Positions 33,633 through 42,443 of a DNA stretch of 64,000 nt are shown piece by piece; positions within the stretch are counted from its first letter, which is position 1, and every line of letters starts with the position of its first letter. Source of the stretch: Haloterrigena salifodinae. Lineage in GTDB: Archaea; Halobacteriota; Halobacteria; Halobacteriales; Natrialbaceae. The stretch covers positions 62,001-126,000 of the forward strand of contig NZ_RQWN01000003.1 of the NCBI RefSeq assembly GCF_003977755.1. The letters are read 5' to 3'. The notes beneath the pieces were generated by a model. The model made no database searches and was not told where the DNA came from. It saw nothing but the letters and a program-made list of their open reading frames with translations. Both the position numbers and the translations under genes were made by a program.

Positions 33633-34013
33633 ATGAGCGCGCCCTTACTGGCAATCATCGTGGGGATCCCCCTCGCCTGGCACCTCGGGCTCACGGCGGT
33701 GGCCTACTACGACGCGGGACGGGTCGGCCTCGAGCCGCCGAAAAAGTGGGCGGCCATCACGTTCTGCATCCCGCTCTTCGGCTTCTTCATCTATCTCTTC
33801 GAGCGCAGCGAACTCTCTTACGAACCGGATGACGACCCCTACCGCGGAAACAACTTCAACATCCACCCCTCGCGGGCCGACGACGCACCGCTGCCCTCGC
33901 GCGGCGACGACCGACTATCGGTCGACGAGGACAACTGGGACGAGACGGCCGGCGAGGACCCGCCTCGAGACCGCGCGGAGCAAGGGGGCGACGGTCCGCG
34001 CGACGGCCGGTAG
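33633..34013 (+). CDS. Two-helix membrane protein with charged tail
   Basis: A 126-aa protein: MSAPLLAIIVGIPLAWHLGLTAVAYYDAGRVGLEPPKKWAAITFCIPLFGFFIYLFERSEL contains two membrane helices (about 4-27, 40-57) with a PLDc_N-like hinge. A ~65-residue hydrophilic tail rich in Asp, Arg and Gly follows. TATTTAGATA at 33601-33610 lies 28 nt upstream, giving a leaderless start. The family is common in haloarchaea; function unknown. Confidence 0.8.
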   Translation: MSAPLLAIIVGIPLAWHLGLTAVAYYDAGRVGLEPPKKWAAITFCIPLFGFFIYLFERSELSYEPDDDPYRGNNFNIHPSRADDAPLPSRGDDRLSVDEDNWDETAGEDPPRDRAEQGGDGPRDGR

Positions 34014-34307
34014 CGGGTCACCGCACTCGAGCAGTTAAAATAGTGGGACTGATCAGACGAACAGTCATTCCGTCGTGGGCGAAGGAACGACTGTCCCGCG
34101 GAGACCCTCGATTGCCACTCTCTGTTCGTGTCCGTGGGATCCACCTCCCGCTGCGCTGTTTTGCGTCGTGAGACTGCACTTGCTCGAGCGATCGAGTTCG
34201 AGGCGAAGACGCAGTCGCTGACAGCAACGCGGTCGCAAAACAGTACCGCGACTTCGAACAGAAAACGACGAATCGTAATAGTCGCCGTTGCGGAGCCCGC
34301 TAGTCCC

Positions 34308-35999
34308 TCAGTCGTCGGCCGGCGCCGCATCGAAGTCGGCACCCTCGAAACGGTCGGCGGGGACCGTCCCATCGTCCTCCCAGCCGCGTTCGTCGTAGTA
34401 CTCCTCGAGTCCCTGCTCGAAGTCCGGAATCTCGTAGGGGAGGGTATCGTCGCTCCGGTCGAAGCCGCGCTGATTGTTGAAGTGGCGCTCGAGGGAGACG
34501 ACGGTGCCGCCGAGTGCCAGCAGGTCCTCGTAGTCGGCGTCCAAGAGGATCTCGAAGCGCTCCTCGGTAATGAAGTCCCGCGAGAACTTACAGACGACGG
34601 CGCTGTCCTTGATGGCGTTGATGTTCTCGTGTTCGACGATCGCCGGCGGCTTGCCCTCCAGACCCGACTTGTCGAAGGCGTCGTCGGCGTCGACGAGCGG
34701 GTACTCGTAGGGGTAGAACTCGGCGTACATGTGGTCGGCGCCGCGGTTGGAGGTGGCGAAGGAGAGTCCCTGGCCGTTCAGGGTGCGGCCGTCGTGGGCG
34801 GGGAACTCCATTCCCTTGACGGTCCAGTTCTCGACGCCGAGGTCCTCGTGGAAGCGGTCGATCCCCTCCGCGAGCTGGTCGCCGACGCCCTCGCGGTAGG
34901 CGATCTTCTCGACGAGTTCGTGGATCAGATCGACGTTGCCGAACTCGTCCTCGCTCGCGAGGTAGGCCGCAACAGCGTCGCCGGCCGAGATTGCGTCGAG
35001 GCCGAGTTCGTCGCATAGCTGGTTCGATTTCATCACGTCGACGATGTCGTCGACGCCCGAATTGGGGCCGAACGCCATCAGGGTCTCGAACTCCGGGCCC
35101 TCGGTTTCGACGCCGGATTCCTCGTCTCTAGTCGGCAGCTTGCAGGCGAACGCGCAGGCCGAACAGGTTCCCTTCTTGTACTTCTTCTCGGCGACGCGGT
35201 CGCCGTTGACGCCGTCGATCCCCTCGAAGGAGAGCTCCGAGAAGTAGTAGCTGGGCAGCGCCTCGACCATGTTAGCGTACTCTGTGACGGAGGTCGTCCC
35301 CGATTCCTTCATCGGGTGGTCGGCTTGGGCGGCCTCGCCGTGGATCTCCATCTGGACGGCCGGAATCTCGACCTCGTTAGTCGAGTCGCCGTCGAAGGTG
35401 ATCGCCTTGATGTTTTTCGCGCCGAGGACGGCGCCCAGTCCGCCGCGGCCGAAGGCGCGCTCCTCCGAAGTCATCATCGAGGCGAAACGGACCTCGTTCT
35501 CGCCCGCGGGACCGACGACGACCGTGTGCTCGGACTCGAGGTCGTGTTCGGCCTCGATGTGCTCGCAGGTCTCGGGTACCGTCGCCTGCTCGAGGTCGGG
35601 AACGTCCTCGAACTCCACGCCCTCGTCGGTGACGTGGACGATGACGAGGTCGTCGCTCGCGCCAGTAACCTCGACGGCGCTGTAGCCCGTTCCGGTGAAG
35701 TTCCGCGAGAGGAAGCCGCCGGCGTTCGAGGAGAGCAACCCGTCGGTCAGCGGCGAGACGCTCGTCGCCGACATCCGGCCGGTGAAGCTCATGGTCGAAT
35801 GCTGCATCGGGCCCGTCGCGAAGAACACACGGTTGTCGGCCCCAAGTGGGTCGACGTCGAACGGGATTCGATCGTGTGCGAGTTTCGTCCCGAGTGCGCG
35901 GCCGCCCAAGAACGACTCGAGGAGGTCGTCGATCTCCTCGGTCTGCATCGTCCGCTCCCCGACGTCGATCGTGCACAGCGGTCCCTGGACGTGTTTCAT
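34308..35999 (-). CDS. Aldehyde:ferredoxin oxidoreductase (tungsten enzyme)
   Basis: A 563-aa protein starting MKHVQGPLCTIDVGERT. The N-terminal domain has GGRALGTKLAHDRIPFDVDPLG and the pterin-binding FATGPMQHSTMSFTGRMSATSVSPLT. Cys279, Cys282, Cys286 and Cys329 (CSACAFAC...LCDELGLDAIS) form the CX2CX3CX42C pattern for the [4Fe-4S] cluster. EGPEFETLMAFGPNSGVDD and DHMYAEFYPYEYP are also typical. The enzyme oxidises aldehydes to acids with a tungstopterin cofactor. I chose ATG 35999 over the ORF-wide ATG 36248 because homology begins here. Confidence 0.94.
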   Translation of the reverse strand: MKHVQGPLCTIDVGERTMQTEEIDDLLESFLGGRALGTKLAHDRIPFDVDPLGADNRVFFATGPMQHSTMSFTGRMSATSVSPLTDGLLSSNAGGFLSRNFTGTGYSAVEVTGASDDLVIVHVTDEGVEFEDVPDLEQATVPETCEHIEAEHDLESEHTVVVGPAGENEVRFASMMTSEERAFGRGGLGAVLGAKNIKAITFDGDSTNEVEIPAVQMEIHGEAAQADHPMKESGTTSVTEYANMVEALPSYYFSELSFEGIDGVNGDRVAEKKYKKGTCSACAFACKLPTRDEESGVETEGPEFETLMAFGPNSGVDDIVDVMKSNQLCDELGLDAISAGDAVAAYLASEDEFGNVDLIHELVEKIAYREGVGDQLAEGIDRFHEDLGVENWTVKGMEFPAHDGRTLNGQGLSFATSNRGADHMYAEFYPYEYPLVDADDAFDKSGLEGKPPAIVEHENINAIKDSAVVCKFSRDFITEERFEILLDADYEDLLALGGTVVSLERHFNNQRGFDRSDDTLPYEIPDFEQGLEEYYDERGWEDDGTVPADRFEGADFDAAPADD

Positions 36000-36032
36000 A
36001 TGAGTGGTATTACATTCCGCGGGTGCAAAATG

Positions 36033-36093
36033 GTATCGGTTCCTGTTACAGCCGTACATAGATAATGAATATATCGGGGACAGAAACCGATAC
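36033..36093. promoter_or_regulatory. Inverted repeat flanking the AOR promoter
   Basis: GTATCGGTTCCTGT (36033-36046) and ACAGAAACCGATAC (36080-36093) form a 14-bp inverted repeat with one mismatch and a 33-bp spacer. The spacer contains an AT-rich TATA-like stretch (GATATATTCATTATC on the minus strand). It sits 34-94 bp upstream of the AOR start, so it may be an operator or an mRNA-leader hairpin. Confidence 0.55.
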
Positions 36094-36238
36094 GCGACGG
36101 CTGGCCGATCCCGGGCCGAGCGGCCTCGAGCAGTCGTGGTACCCGGGACGCGTGCCGTTCCCGCCGTTCCCTCTCGAGGGACGGTGCCGAAAGGACGCGT
36201 CCGACGTACTTTAGCACCGGTAACGTGAGAGACCGCGT

Positions 36239-36810
36239 ATGTCTGCATCGGAGGGTCAGTCGGACGACCCGACGTTGGACGATCTGTACGAGCAACTCGA
36301 GGCGTTAGAGGAGACGGTCGACACGGCCGACGAGCGGACGGAAGTGCGTCGGACGCGACGGCTCGTCCACCGACTCTCGAACAACGCGATGGTCGGCAGG
36401 GTGATCACGCGGTTCACCCGCAAGGACAAGGCCGAGGCGTTCGTCGGCAGCGTCGTCGTCGGTATGCCGATGCTCGTCGAGGACGGCGTCTTCGAGATTG
36501 GCCGGTTCCTCGCTGCGCACCCGCCGCTTTTCGCCGTGAACATGGCACTAGCGGTCGCGTTGGTCGTCGGCATCCTCTACGTCGCCGACTTCCGAGAGAT
36601 CCAGATCCACAACCCGTACTTCGGCGTGATTCCGCGCCGCCCCGTCTGGGTGTGTGGAATCGCCTTCGCGACCGCGGCCGTCCTGATGACGCTCTGGGGG
36701 CGAATTGCGTGGGACGAGCCCTGGGTTAATCTCTGTCAGGTGTCGGTCGTCTTCACCGCGATGGCGCTGGGCGGCTCGCGGGCGACATCCTTCCCGGCGA
36801 GTCGGAGTGA
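36239..36810 (+). pseudogene. DUF2391 family membrane protein with C-terminal frameshift
   Basis: The frame from ATG 36239 encodes a membrane protein: a helical N-terminal segment (TLDDLYEQLEALEETVDTADERTEVRRTRRL), then hydrophobic helices (AFVGSVVVGMPMLV, FAVNMALAVALVVGILYV, AFATAAVLMTLW) ending QVSVVFTAMALGGS. At about 36778-36780 one base (T) appears deleted. Restoring it gives GGSLGDILPGESE and a stop at 36808-36810, the expected family ending. As it stands, the protein instead runs on to 36931 with a ~44-residue unrelated tail. The body is intact, so it may still be partly functional, or the deletion may be a sequencing error. Confidence 0.7.
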
Positions 36811-36942
36811 ATGCGAGATCGTTCTCAGCCCGCTCACAGCCGTTCCGGCGGAGCTAGCAGTAGTGATCGGCACGGCTGAGAGAACGAGCAGTTTCGAACC
36901 GACAAAGAATTGCTACGGTCGTCAACGGTAACGGTTCGTGTC

Positions 36943-37647
36943 CTATTCGACGATAAAACCGCTTGCCAGCTCCAAGACCTCCGAGCGAGAGCGCGGATCG
37001 TCGAACGCCTCGGGGAATCCGATCTCACCGTTGAGCTCCCGGAGGAACGAGGCGTGTCTGGCTTCGACGCTGTGGATGCTGAGCGCCGGCGGAACGAGTT
37101 CGAACGTATCGATGTACGGCGCAGCACCGGCGTACGCCGAGACGCCGATGTCCTCGAGCATGGCAGCGGTAGCGATGAACTCTGCCGGGTCCTGAACGGC
37201 CGTCCCGAAGTCGAATTCCGGACTCTGGGCCGGTTCGCCACCCAACGACTCCACGGTCTGGCCGAGGACTTCCGCGTGCGTTATCTCGTGGTCTCGAACG
37301 ACGCGGAGTCGATTGACGACTTGATCCTGAATCGGACCCCTTCCCTCGAACTGTTGTTCGAGGGCCGATTCGTCGATATTACGGAGACCGCGGGTGTAGA
37401 ACACCGCTTCCAAGTACTCAAGGGTGAGAGCGTAGTTGAGGATCTCGATGTCGTTCTCGAATTCGTCGGGGACTGCTTCGGGTGGTTGGTCTGCTGGCTC
37501 GTCCTGTGTCGTATCGTCGGCTCCAGCGTGATGGTCGTCTCCGGACGCCGCTGCGGTTCCGACAGCTCCCGTCGCCAGTACACCGGCGAGTCCACTAAGA
37601 ACGGGTCGCCGACCGAGGTCAAAGCGATTTGAATTGTCGTTGGTCAT
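36943..37647 (-). CDS. Tat-exported ferritin-like domain protein
   Basis: A 234-aa protein starting at ATG 37647 (MTNDNSNRFDLGRRPVLSG), a Tat signal. The mature domain is a four-helix ferritin-like bundle (Ferritin_2/Rds1-like): IEILNYALTLEYLEAVFYTRGL, VVRDHEITHAEVLGQTVESLGG, AEFIATAAMLEDIGVSAYAGAA and IHSVEARHASFLRELNGEIGFP. The E, E..H, E and E..H residues match di-metal ligand positions. Homologs are linked to desiccation or stress, but the function of secreted archaeal versions is not established. The upstream ATG (37752) would lengthen the signal unnaturally. Confidence 0.88.
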   Translation of the reverse strand: MTNDNSNRFDLGRRPVLSGLAGVLATGAVGTAAASGDDHHAGADDTTQDEPADQPPEAVPDEFENDIEILNYALTLEYLEAVFYTRGLRNIDESALEQQFEGRGPIQDQVVNRLRVVRDHEITHAEVLGQTVESLGGEPAQSPEFDFGTAVQDPAEFIATAAMLEDIGVSAYAGAAPYIDTFELVPPALSIHSVEARHASFLRELNGEIGFPEAFDDPRSRSEVLELASGFIVE

Positions 37648-38103
37648 AGTGTGGGACGCTCCCGGATCAATACCCCTCGAGACATCGCTAAATATCGAGG
37701 AATCGTTTCTGTGTCCAACGTACAGTTCCCTATAGTGGTTCTCGTATCGCACTACGGCATCGCGTCGACAATCAGCGTATTTGGTATGGCTAGCCAGACG
37801 ATATCAGATAAATACACACCTACTCAACTATTTCGGGGGTATACGTACGTCTCCAAGAGACGTATCCGGGGCCCATTCGAGAGTCAGAGATCTGTTGATC
37901 CGTATTCCTTTGATTGACGCACTCTCGGACGGGTTTCCCGGCCTCTCCGAGAGGAATTGCGCTGGTTCGTACGCGGCTGTACTTCCCGAACCGACCGATT
38001 CAGTTTCGGAACCCGATTTGAATAATGAAATCGTATTACCGTCGACTAACCGACAGCCATTCCCCTTAGTCTGGTCGCAGCAGTTCCGGCTCGTCGTCCG
38101 GCA
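37648..38103. other. Intergenic region, no intact gene
   Basis: About 456 bp between the ferritin-like gene and the VOC pseudogene. It is AT-richer than the surroundings in places (37780-37830, 38010-38050). No gene or RNA is recognised. Confidence 0.45.
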
Positions 38104-38811
38104 GGTACGTCTCGTCGTCGAGGACACCTCTCTCCTCATCTTGGAGGGGAGGGAGATGGACACCAACGACACAGGTCAGGTGCTGGGCTCTTTCACAACG
38201 CGTTTCGGGTCCCCTCGCGTGAGGCGCTGGGTGACGCGTTAGCTCGCATTCGGGAGCACTGGCAGCTCGGCGGCGCGTCCGACCACGGTGTCAGCGAGGC
38301 GCTGTACCTGACTGACCCGGAGGACAACGGCATCGAGATCTACCGAGATCGTCCTCGTGAGGACTGGCCTCGCAGCGGTGACGGGAACGTTCGTATGGGA
38401 ACGTATCCCCTCGATCTTGAAGCGGTGGAAGGTGCTGCCGCTGGTGACTCAGGATTCCCTGCCGGAACGGACATTGGGCACGTTCACCTCGAGGTGTCCT
38501 CGCTGGAGGCGTTCCGTGAGTTCTACGTGGACACCGTCGGGTTCGAGGTACAAGTGGACGAGCCAGGCGCAGTATTCGTGTCTGCTGGGGGCTACCACCA
38601 TCACATCGGTGCGAACACGTGGAATCGTCGGTCCAGACCAGTCGGCGGCAGCGGGTTCTCCTGATTCGAAGTACTTCTTCCCGACACAGAGGCCCTCGAC
38701 GCAATCCAGGCCCGAATTGCAGACGGTCAGTATCCGGCAACTGAGACAGAGAAGGGCATCGCGATCACAGGGCCAGACGAGATCGAGGTGCGGTTCCGAA
38801 TCGAAACGTAG
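38104..38811 (+). pseudogene. Decayed VOC (glyoxalase/dioxygenase-like) protein
   Basis: Fragments of a CatE-type vicinal-oxygen-chelate protein appear in successive frames. VEDTSLLILEG (about 38104-38150) lies in one frame. From 38185 another frame gives GLFHNAFRVPSREALGDAL, SEALYLTDPEDNGIEIYRDRP and GHVHLEVSSLEAFREFYVDTVGFEV. A TGA at 38662-38664 sits where tryptophan is expected (GFS-W-FEVLLPD). The same frame then continues EALDAIQARIADGQYP...EVRFRIET to TAG 38809. The start is missing, and at least one frameshift and one nonsense change are present. Not expected to be functional. Confidence 0.85.
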
Positions 38812-39100
38812 CTTCTAGCTCCGTTCTACGCATTCTTATGAATATCAAAATTAGCTGAGAGAACGATTGGTGGTCAAGACGCAGATGGTACTGAATCGAT
38901 CGGTCCAACTTCAGCCGTTGTTCTGAATACCGAAACCAGAGTATCGACGACTGCTATAGCGCGCTGGCGAGCGACGTGACGAGTGGAACTGGTTCGTCAC
39001 CACTCACTGACGCGGCACCGCTCTGTCTCTCGAGTCGTTCGCGATCCGATGGCAACCCACGAATGGAACAAGGCGTGACCGTCGGAGAGACCAACGCTTA

Positions 39101-39700
39101 ATGCAGCGGCCACAGACCTTCAGACAGATGCTGGGCCAGGACTCGGCCATCGACGTCTATAGGCAGGCGCTACCGGTCATCCTCGTCAGCCTCGTCGCGG
39201 GACTGTTCTCCGGGACGCTGCTGGGCACCGAGACCATGCGCGAGGGGATCGAGAGCGTCCCCGGAATCCTGCTGTTGCTGCCGGCCTTCCTCGCGACGCG
39301 GGGCGGCGTCTACGGCTCGCTGGGCGCGCGCCTTTCGAGCGGTCTCCATCAGGGGCTGATCGATCCCCACTTCGAGTGGAACGATCGCCTGCGAAACGCC
39401 ATCGTCGCCTCCTTTTGCAACGGGATGATCGTCTCCGTGTTCATCGCGGTGCTGAGCTGGGGCGTGTCGCTCGTGCTGGGTCGGGAGGCGCACCTCCTCG
39501 AGTTGCTCATCGTCTTGATCGTCGCCGCCCTGCTCTCCGCGTTCGCGATGCTGGGGGTGTTGCTGACGGTGATCTTCAAGGGGTACCGCCGCGGTCTCGA
39601 TCCGGACAACGTCATCGGCCCGGTCGTGACGACCGTCGGCGACGTCTTCGGCGTCGCCTTCCTGCTGATCGGCATCTGGGTCGCGGGGGTGGTGTTGTGA
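39101..39700 (+). CDS. MgtE-type magnesium transporter, membrane half A
   Basis: A 199-aa membrane protein consisting only of an MgtE integral domain (SLC41 family): AIDVYRQALPVILVSLVAGLFSG, GILLLLPAFLATRGGVYGSLGARLSSGLHQGL (a conserved pore segment) and DPDNVIGPVVTTVGDVFGVAFLL. The cytoplasmic N and CBS regulatory domains of bacterial MgtE are absent. Its TGA overlaps the GTG of the second half by four bases (GTGA at 39697), so the two proteins are probably made together as a heterodimer. Confidence 0.9.
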   Translation: MQRPQTFRQMLGQDSAIDVYRQALPVILVSLVAGLFSGTLLGTETMREGIESVPGILLLLPAFLATRGGVYGSLGARLSSGLHQGLIDPHFEWNDRLRNAIVASFCNGMIVSVFIAVLSWGVSLVLGREAHLLELLIVLIVAALLSAFAMLGVLLTVIFKGYRRGLDPDNVIGPVVTTVGDVFGVAFLLIGIWVAGVVL

Positions 39701-40299
39701 GCGCCGGCGGCGACGAGCCGACGGAGGAACTCCCGCAGGAGAACCTTCCTCACGAGTGGACCGTCAGCGGAATCGTCTCGACGCTCGTTCCGCTATTGCT
39801 CGCGCTGTCGATCCTGCAGATGGTCTCGGGGACCGTCCTCGAGTCGTTCGAGGAGCAGTTACTGTCGTACCCGTCGTTGCTCGTTCTCGTGCCGGTGATG
39901 ATCGGCACGGCGGGCAACCTGGGATCGATCATGTGTGCCCGACTGTCGACCCAGCTCCACCTCGGGACGCTCGCGTTCTCGCCGACTAACCCCGACATCC
40001 GCGCCAACGTCGGGGCGATAATCGGACTGGCGGCGACCGTCTTCGTCCTACTGGGGTTCGCCGCGTGGGGGATCGGACGAGTGCTCGGCGGGAGCCTCGG
40101 GCTGGGGACGCTGTTGGTGATCACGATCGTCAGCGGGATGCTGCTGGCGATCTGGGTCGTCCTCGTCAGTACGGTCTCGGTTTACCTGTCCTATCGACTC
40201 GGCTACGACCCCGACGACACGACGATCCCCGTGGTTACGAACGTCTGCGACATCACCGGCGTGTTGATACTCTTTGGCGTGGTCACGGTCGTGCTGTGA
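39697..40299 (+). CDS. MgtE-type magnesium transporter, membrane half B
   Basis: A 200-aa protein starting with GTG 39697 (VSAGGDEPTEELPQ). A second MgtE-type membrane domain follows: GTVLESFEEQLLSYPSLLVLVPVMIGTAGNLGSIMCARLSTQLHLG and DPDDTTIPVVTNVCDITGVLILFG parallel the motifs of half A. Mg2+ (or other divalent) transport is inferred from family. The paired-gene layout is known in archaeal SLC41-like systems. Confidence 0.9.
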   Translation: MSAGGDEPTEELPQENLPHEWTVSGIVSTLVPLLLALSILQMVSGTVLESFEEQLLSYPSLLVLVPVMIGTAGNLGSIMCARLSTQLHLGTLAFSPTNPDIRANVGAIIGLAATVFVLLGFAAWGIGRVLGGSLGLGTLLVITIVSGMLLAIWVVLVSTVSVYLSYRLGYDPDDTTIPVVTNVCDITGVLILFGVVTVVL

Positions 40300-40330
40300 C
40301 TACGATACGGATCAGTGTCCATCCGGTGGC

Positions 40331-42274
40331 CTACACGGGCGTTCCACACTGTTCGATCGCCTCGCGAACCCCCTCGCTCCGACCGATGAGCGTAATGTGA
40401 TCGCCCTTCTGAAGTTCGACGTCGGGCGTCGGCACCTCGTCGGTCCCGTTCCGGCTCACCAGCGCGATGAGGACGCCATTCGGTAACTCGCCGCCGATGT
40501 CGGCGATCCGCTTGCCCACCAGATCATCGTGAGTCACCTCGATTTCCTGCACGTCGCCGGACCGGCCGAGTTCGGACATCCAGTTCGAGAGTGCCGGCCG
40601 TTCGATCTGGTTGTCAATCGCCCACGCGGTCGACTCGGCCGCCGAGATGGTCTCGACGCCGAGATCCTCGAACGCCGGCGCGTTCGAGGGCTCGTTCGCC
40701 CGGACGATTACCTTCTGTACGTCGAAACTCGACTTCGCGAGTTGGGCCACGAGGAGGTTCGCGTCGTCGTCGCCAGTCGCTGCAACGATGGTCTTGGCGT
40801 TCTCCGCGCCAGCCTCGCGTAACACGTCAATGTTGGTTCCGTCGCCCTCACGCGCGGTAAACCCGTCATTGCGGAGCTGCTTGAGGACTGTCTGGTTGTC
40901 CTCGATGATGACTACGTTTTCGCCGCGCGCTTCCAGTCGTTCTGCCAGCGAGCGACCGACGCGGCCGCCGCCGACGATGAGTACACGCATTGGTATCACG
41001 TCCAGTTTTTCCGCGATCTGTCTAGCGAACCCTCCCTCGAGGACGACCGTCACGAAGATGACGAGAAAAACGGTCCCGACAAGCAGGTCTGCACTGGCCT
41101 GACTTCCCTCGTTCTGCAGTCGGATCGCGAACAGGGTCGCGACCGACGCCGGGATGATTCCACGCGGGCCGACGAAGCTCATGAACAGCGTCTCCTGAAA
41201 CGTGAACCGGTCGCCCCGAGTCGAGAGAAAGACGAGTAGCGGCCGCAAGATGAACATCACGACCGCGACGACGGCCACGCCGCCGAGGCCGAGTGCGAAC
41301 AGTTGGTCGAAGTTGAGCAGCGCTGCGAGCGTAATGAAGACGAACGAGAGAACGAGCAGGGTAATATCGCCCTTGAACGCCTCGATCTCCTTCTCGTAGG
41401 GGAGGTTAGCGTTCCCGAGGATCAGTCCGGCTGTCGCGACGGCCGCAACGCCCGCCTCGTGGAAGATAGAATCGGCTACGCCGAAGGCGATGATCGCTCC
41501 CGCCAGGGTGATCAACCGCGCGTTCCGCGGTGCGTCGTCGGGCGAGATGTCGACGTACTGGATCACCGCCCAAATAATCGCGGCGACTATGAGACCGACG
41601 AGCAGACCCGTCCCGAGCCGTTCGGCGAACAGCTGGAGATAATTCGGTGACTCCTCTTTGACGACCATTGCCTCGAACAGCACGATCGCGAGAATCGCCG
41701 CCGTCACGTCGTTGACAATACCCTCCGTCTCGAGAGCGGCTTCGACTCGGTCGCGGACGGGGACGACCTTCAGAATCGGCGTGATGACCGTCGGTCCCGT
41801 TGCGACGAGGAGTGCGCCGATCAAGAGTGCGAGATCCCAGTTTGCACCGAGGAAGAACCGAACCGAAGTGGCAGTTCCCAGTAGTGCGATCGCTGCTCCG
41901 ATCGTTGTCAGCCGTAGGACGGCCGACGGCGCTTCCCTGATCTTGTCAATCTTGAGGTGGAACGCGCCCTCGAAGACGATTATCGCGACCGAGAGACCAA
42001 CGATCGTGGAGAGTGCGGGACCGAACGTGTCTTGAGTGACAAACGGTTCCATCGTTGCGATCCCCTGCGGGACGTCATCGGGGCCGACGATCGTCTCCAC
42101 GGCTATCGGGAGCCACTTCCCGATTCCCTCCGGCCCCAGAAGGACACCCGCCGTGAGCAGGAAGATGATGCTCGGAACCTGAAACCGTGCCGAAAGGAGC
42201 TGTGAGAAAACGCCGAGGCCAACGATTGCGGCGACCAGTACGAGTAGATCGCCGCTGGCTCCTGCGGCCGTCAT
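40331..42274 (-). CDS. CPA-type cation/H+ antiporter with TrkA-N and TrkA-C domains
   Basis: A 647-aa protein starting ATG 42274 (MTAAGASGDLLVLV). Residues about 5-410 form a sodium/hydrogen exchanger domain of ~12 helices, including LLVATGPTVITPI, TEGIVNDVTAAI (the ND ion-binding pair) and SFVGPRGIIPASVA. A Rossmann TrkA-N domain begins MRVLIVGGGRVGRSLAERL, with EDNQTVLKQLRNDG and EGDGTNIDVLREAGAE. A TrkA-C domain ends the protein (ADIGGELPNGVLIALVSRN). It regulates internal K+/Na+ and pH under nucleotide control. Divergently placed promoters suit salt-responsive control, but no element is evident. Confidence 0.93.
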   Translation of the reverse strand: MTAAGASGDLLVLVAAIVGLGVFSQLLSARFQVPSIIFLLTAGVLLGPEGIGKWLPIAVETIVGPDDVPQGIATMEPFVTQDTFGPALSTIVGLSVAIIVFEGAFHLKIDKIREAPSAVLRLTTIGAAIALLGTATSVRFFLGANWDLALLIGALLVATGPTVITPILKVVPVRDRVEAALETEGIVNDVTAAILAIVLFEAMVVKEESPNYLQLFAERLGTGLLVGLIVAAIIWAVIQYVDISPDDAPRNARLITLAGAIIAFGVADSIFHEAGVAAVATAGLILGNANLPYEKEIEAFKGDITLLVLSFVFITLAALLNFDQLFALGLGGVAVVAVVMFILRPLLVFLSTRGDRFTFQETLFMSFVGPRGIIPASVATLFAIRLQNEGSQASADLLVGTVFLVIFVTVVLEGGFARQIAEKLDVIPMRVLIVGGGRVGRSLAERLEARGENVVIIEDNQTVLKQLRNDGFTAREGDGTNIDVLREAGAENAKTIVAATGDDDANLLVAQLAKSSFDVQKVIVRANEPSNAPAFEDLGVETISAAESTAWAIDNQIERPALSNWMSELGRSGDVQEIEVTHDDLVGKRIADIGGELPNGVLIALVSRNGTDEVPTPDVELQKGDHITLIGRSEGVREAIEQCGTPV

Positions 42275-42443
42275 AGTCGAAACTGGTAATCTGCGGACGG
42301 TCGACACGACGATGCTGCGATCACGACCATTCGTATCGACAGAATCAGTCCAGCCTGTTAACTCCTATGAGAATCGTCTCGATACCCGGGGATCTGTGCT
42401 ACGACATCACGAAGCAATTCGAACCGCGCCTGTCCGATAGCGG

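Noticed and set aside
9576-38664. TGA as selenocysteine or tryptophan
   Set aside because: TGA is a normal stop in many intact genes here, and both suspect genes also carry frameshifts or missing ends.
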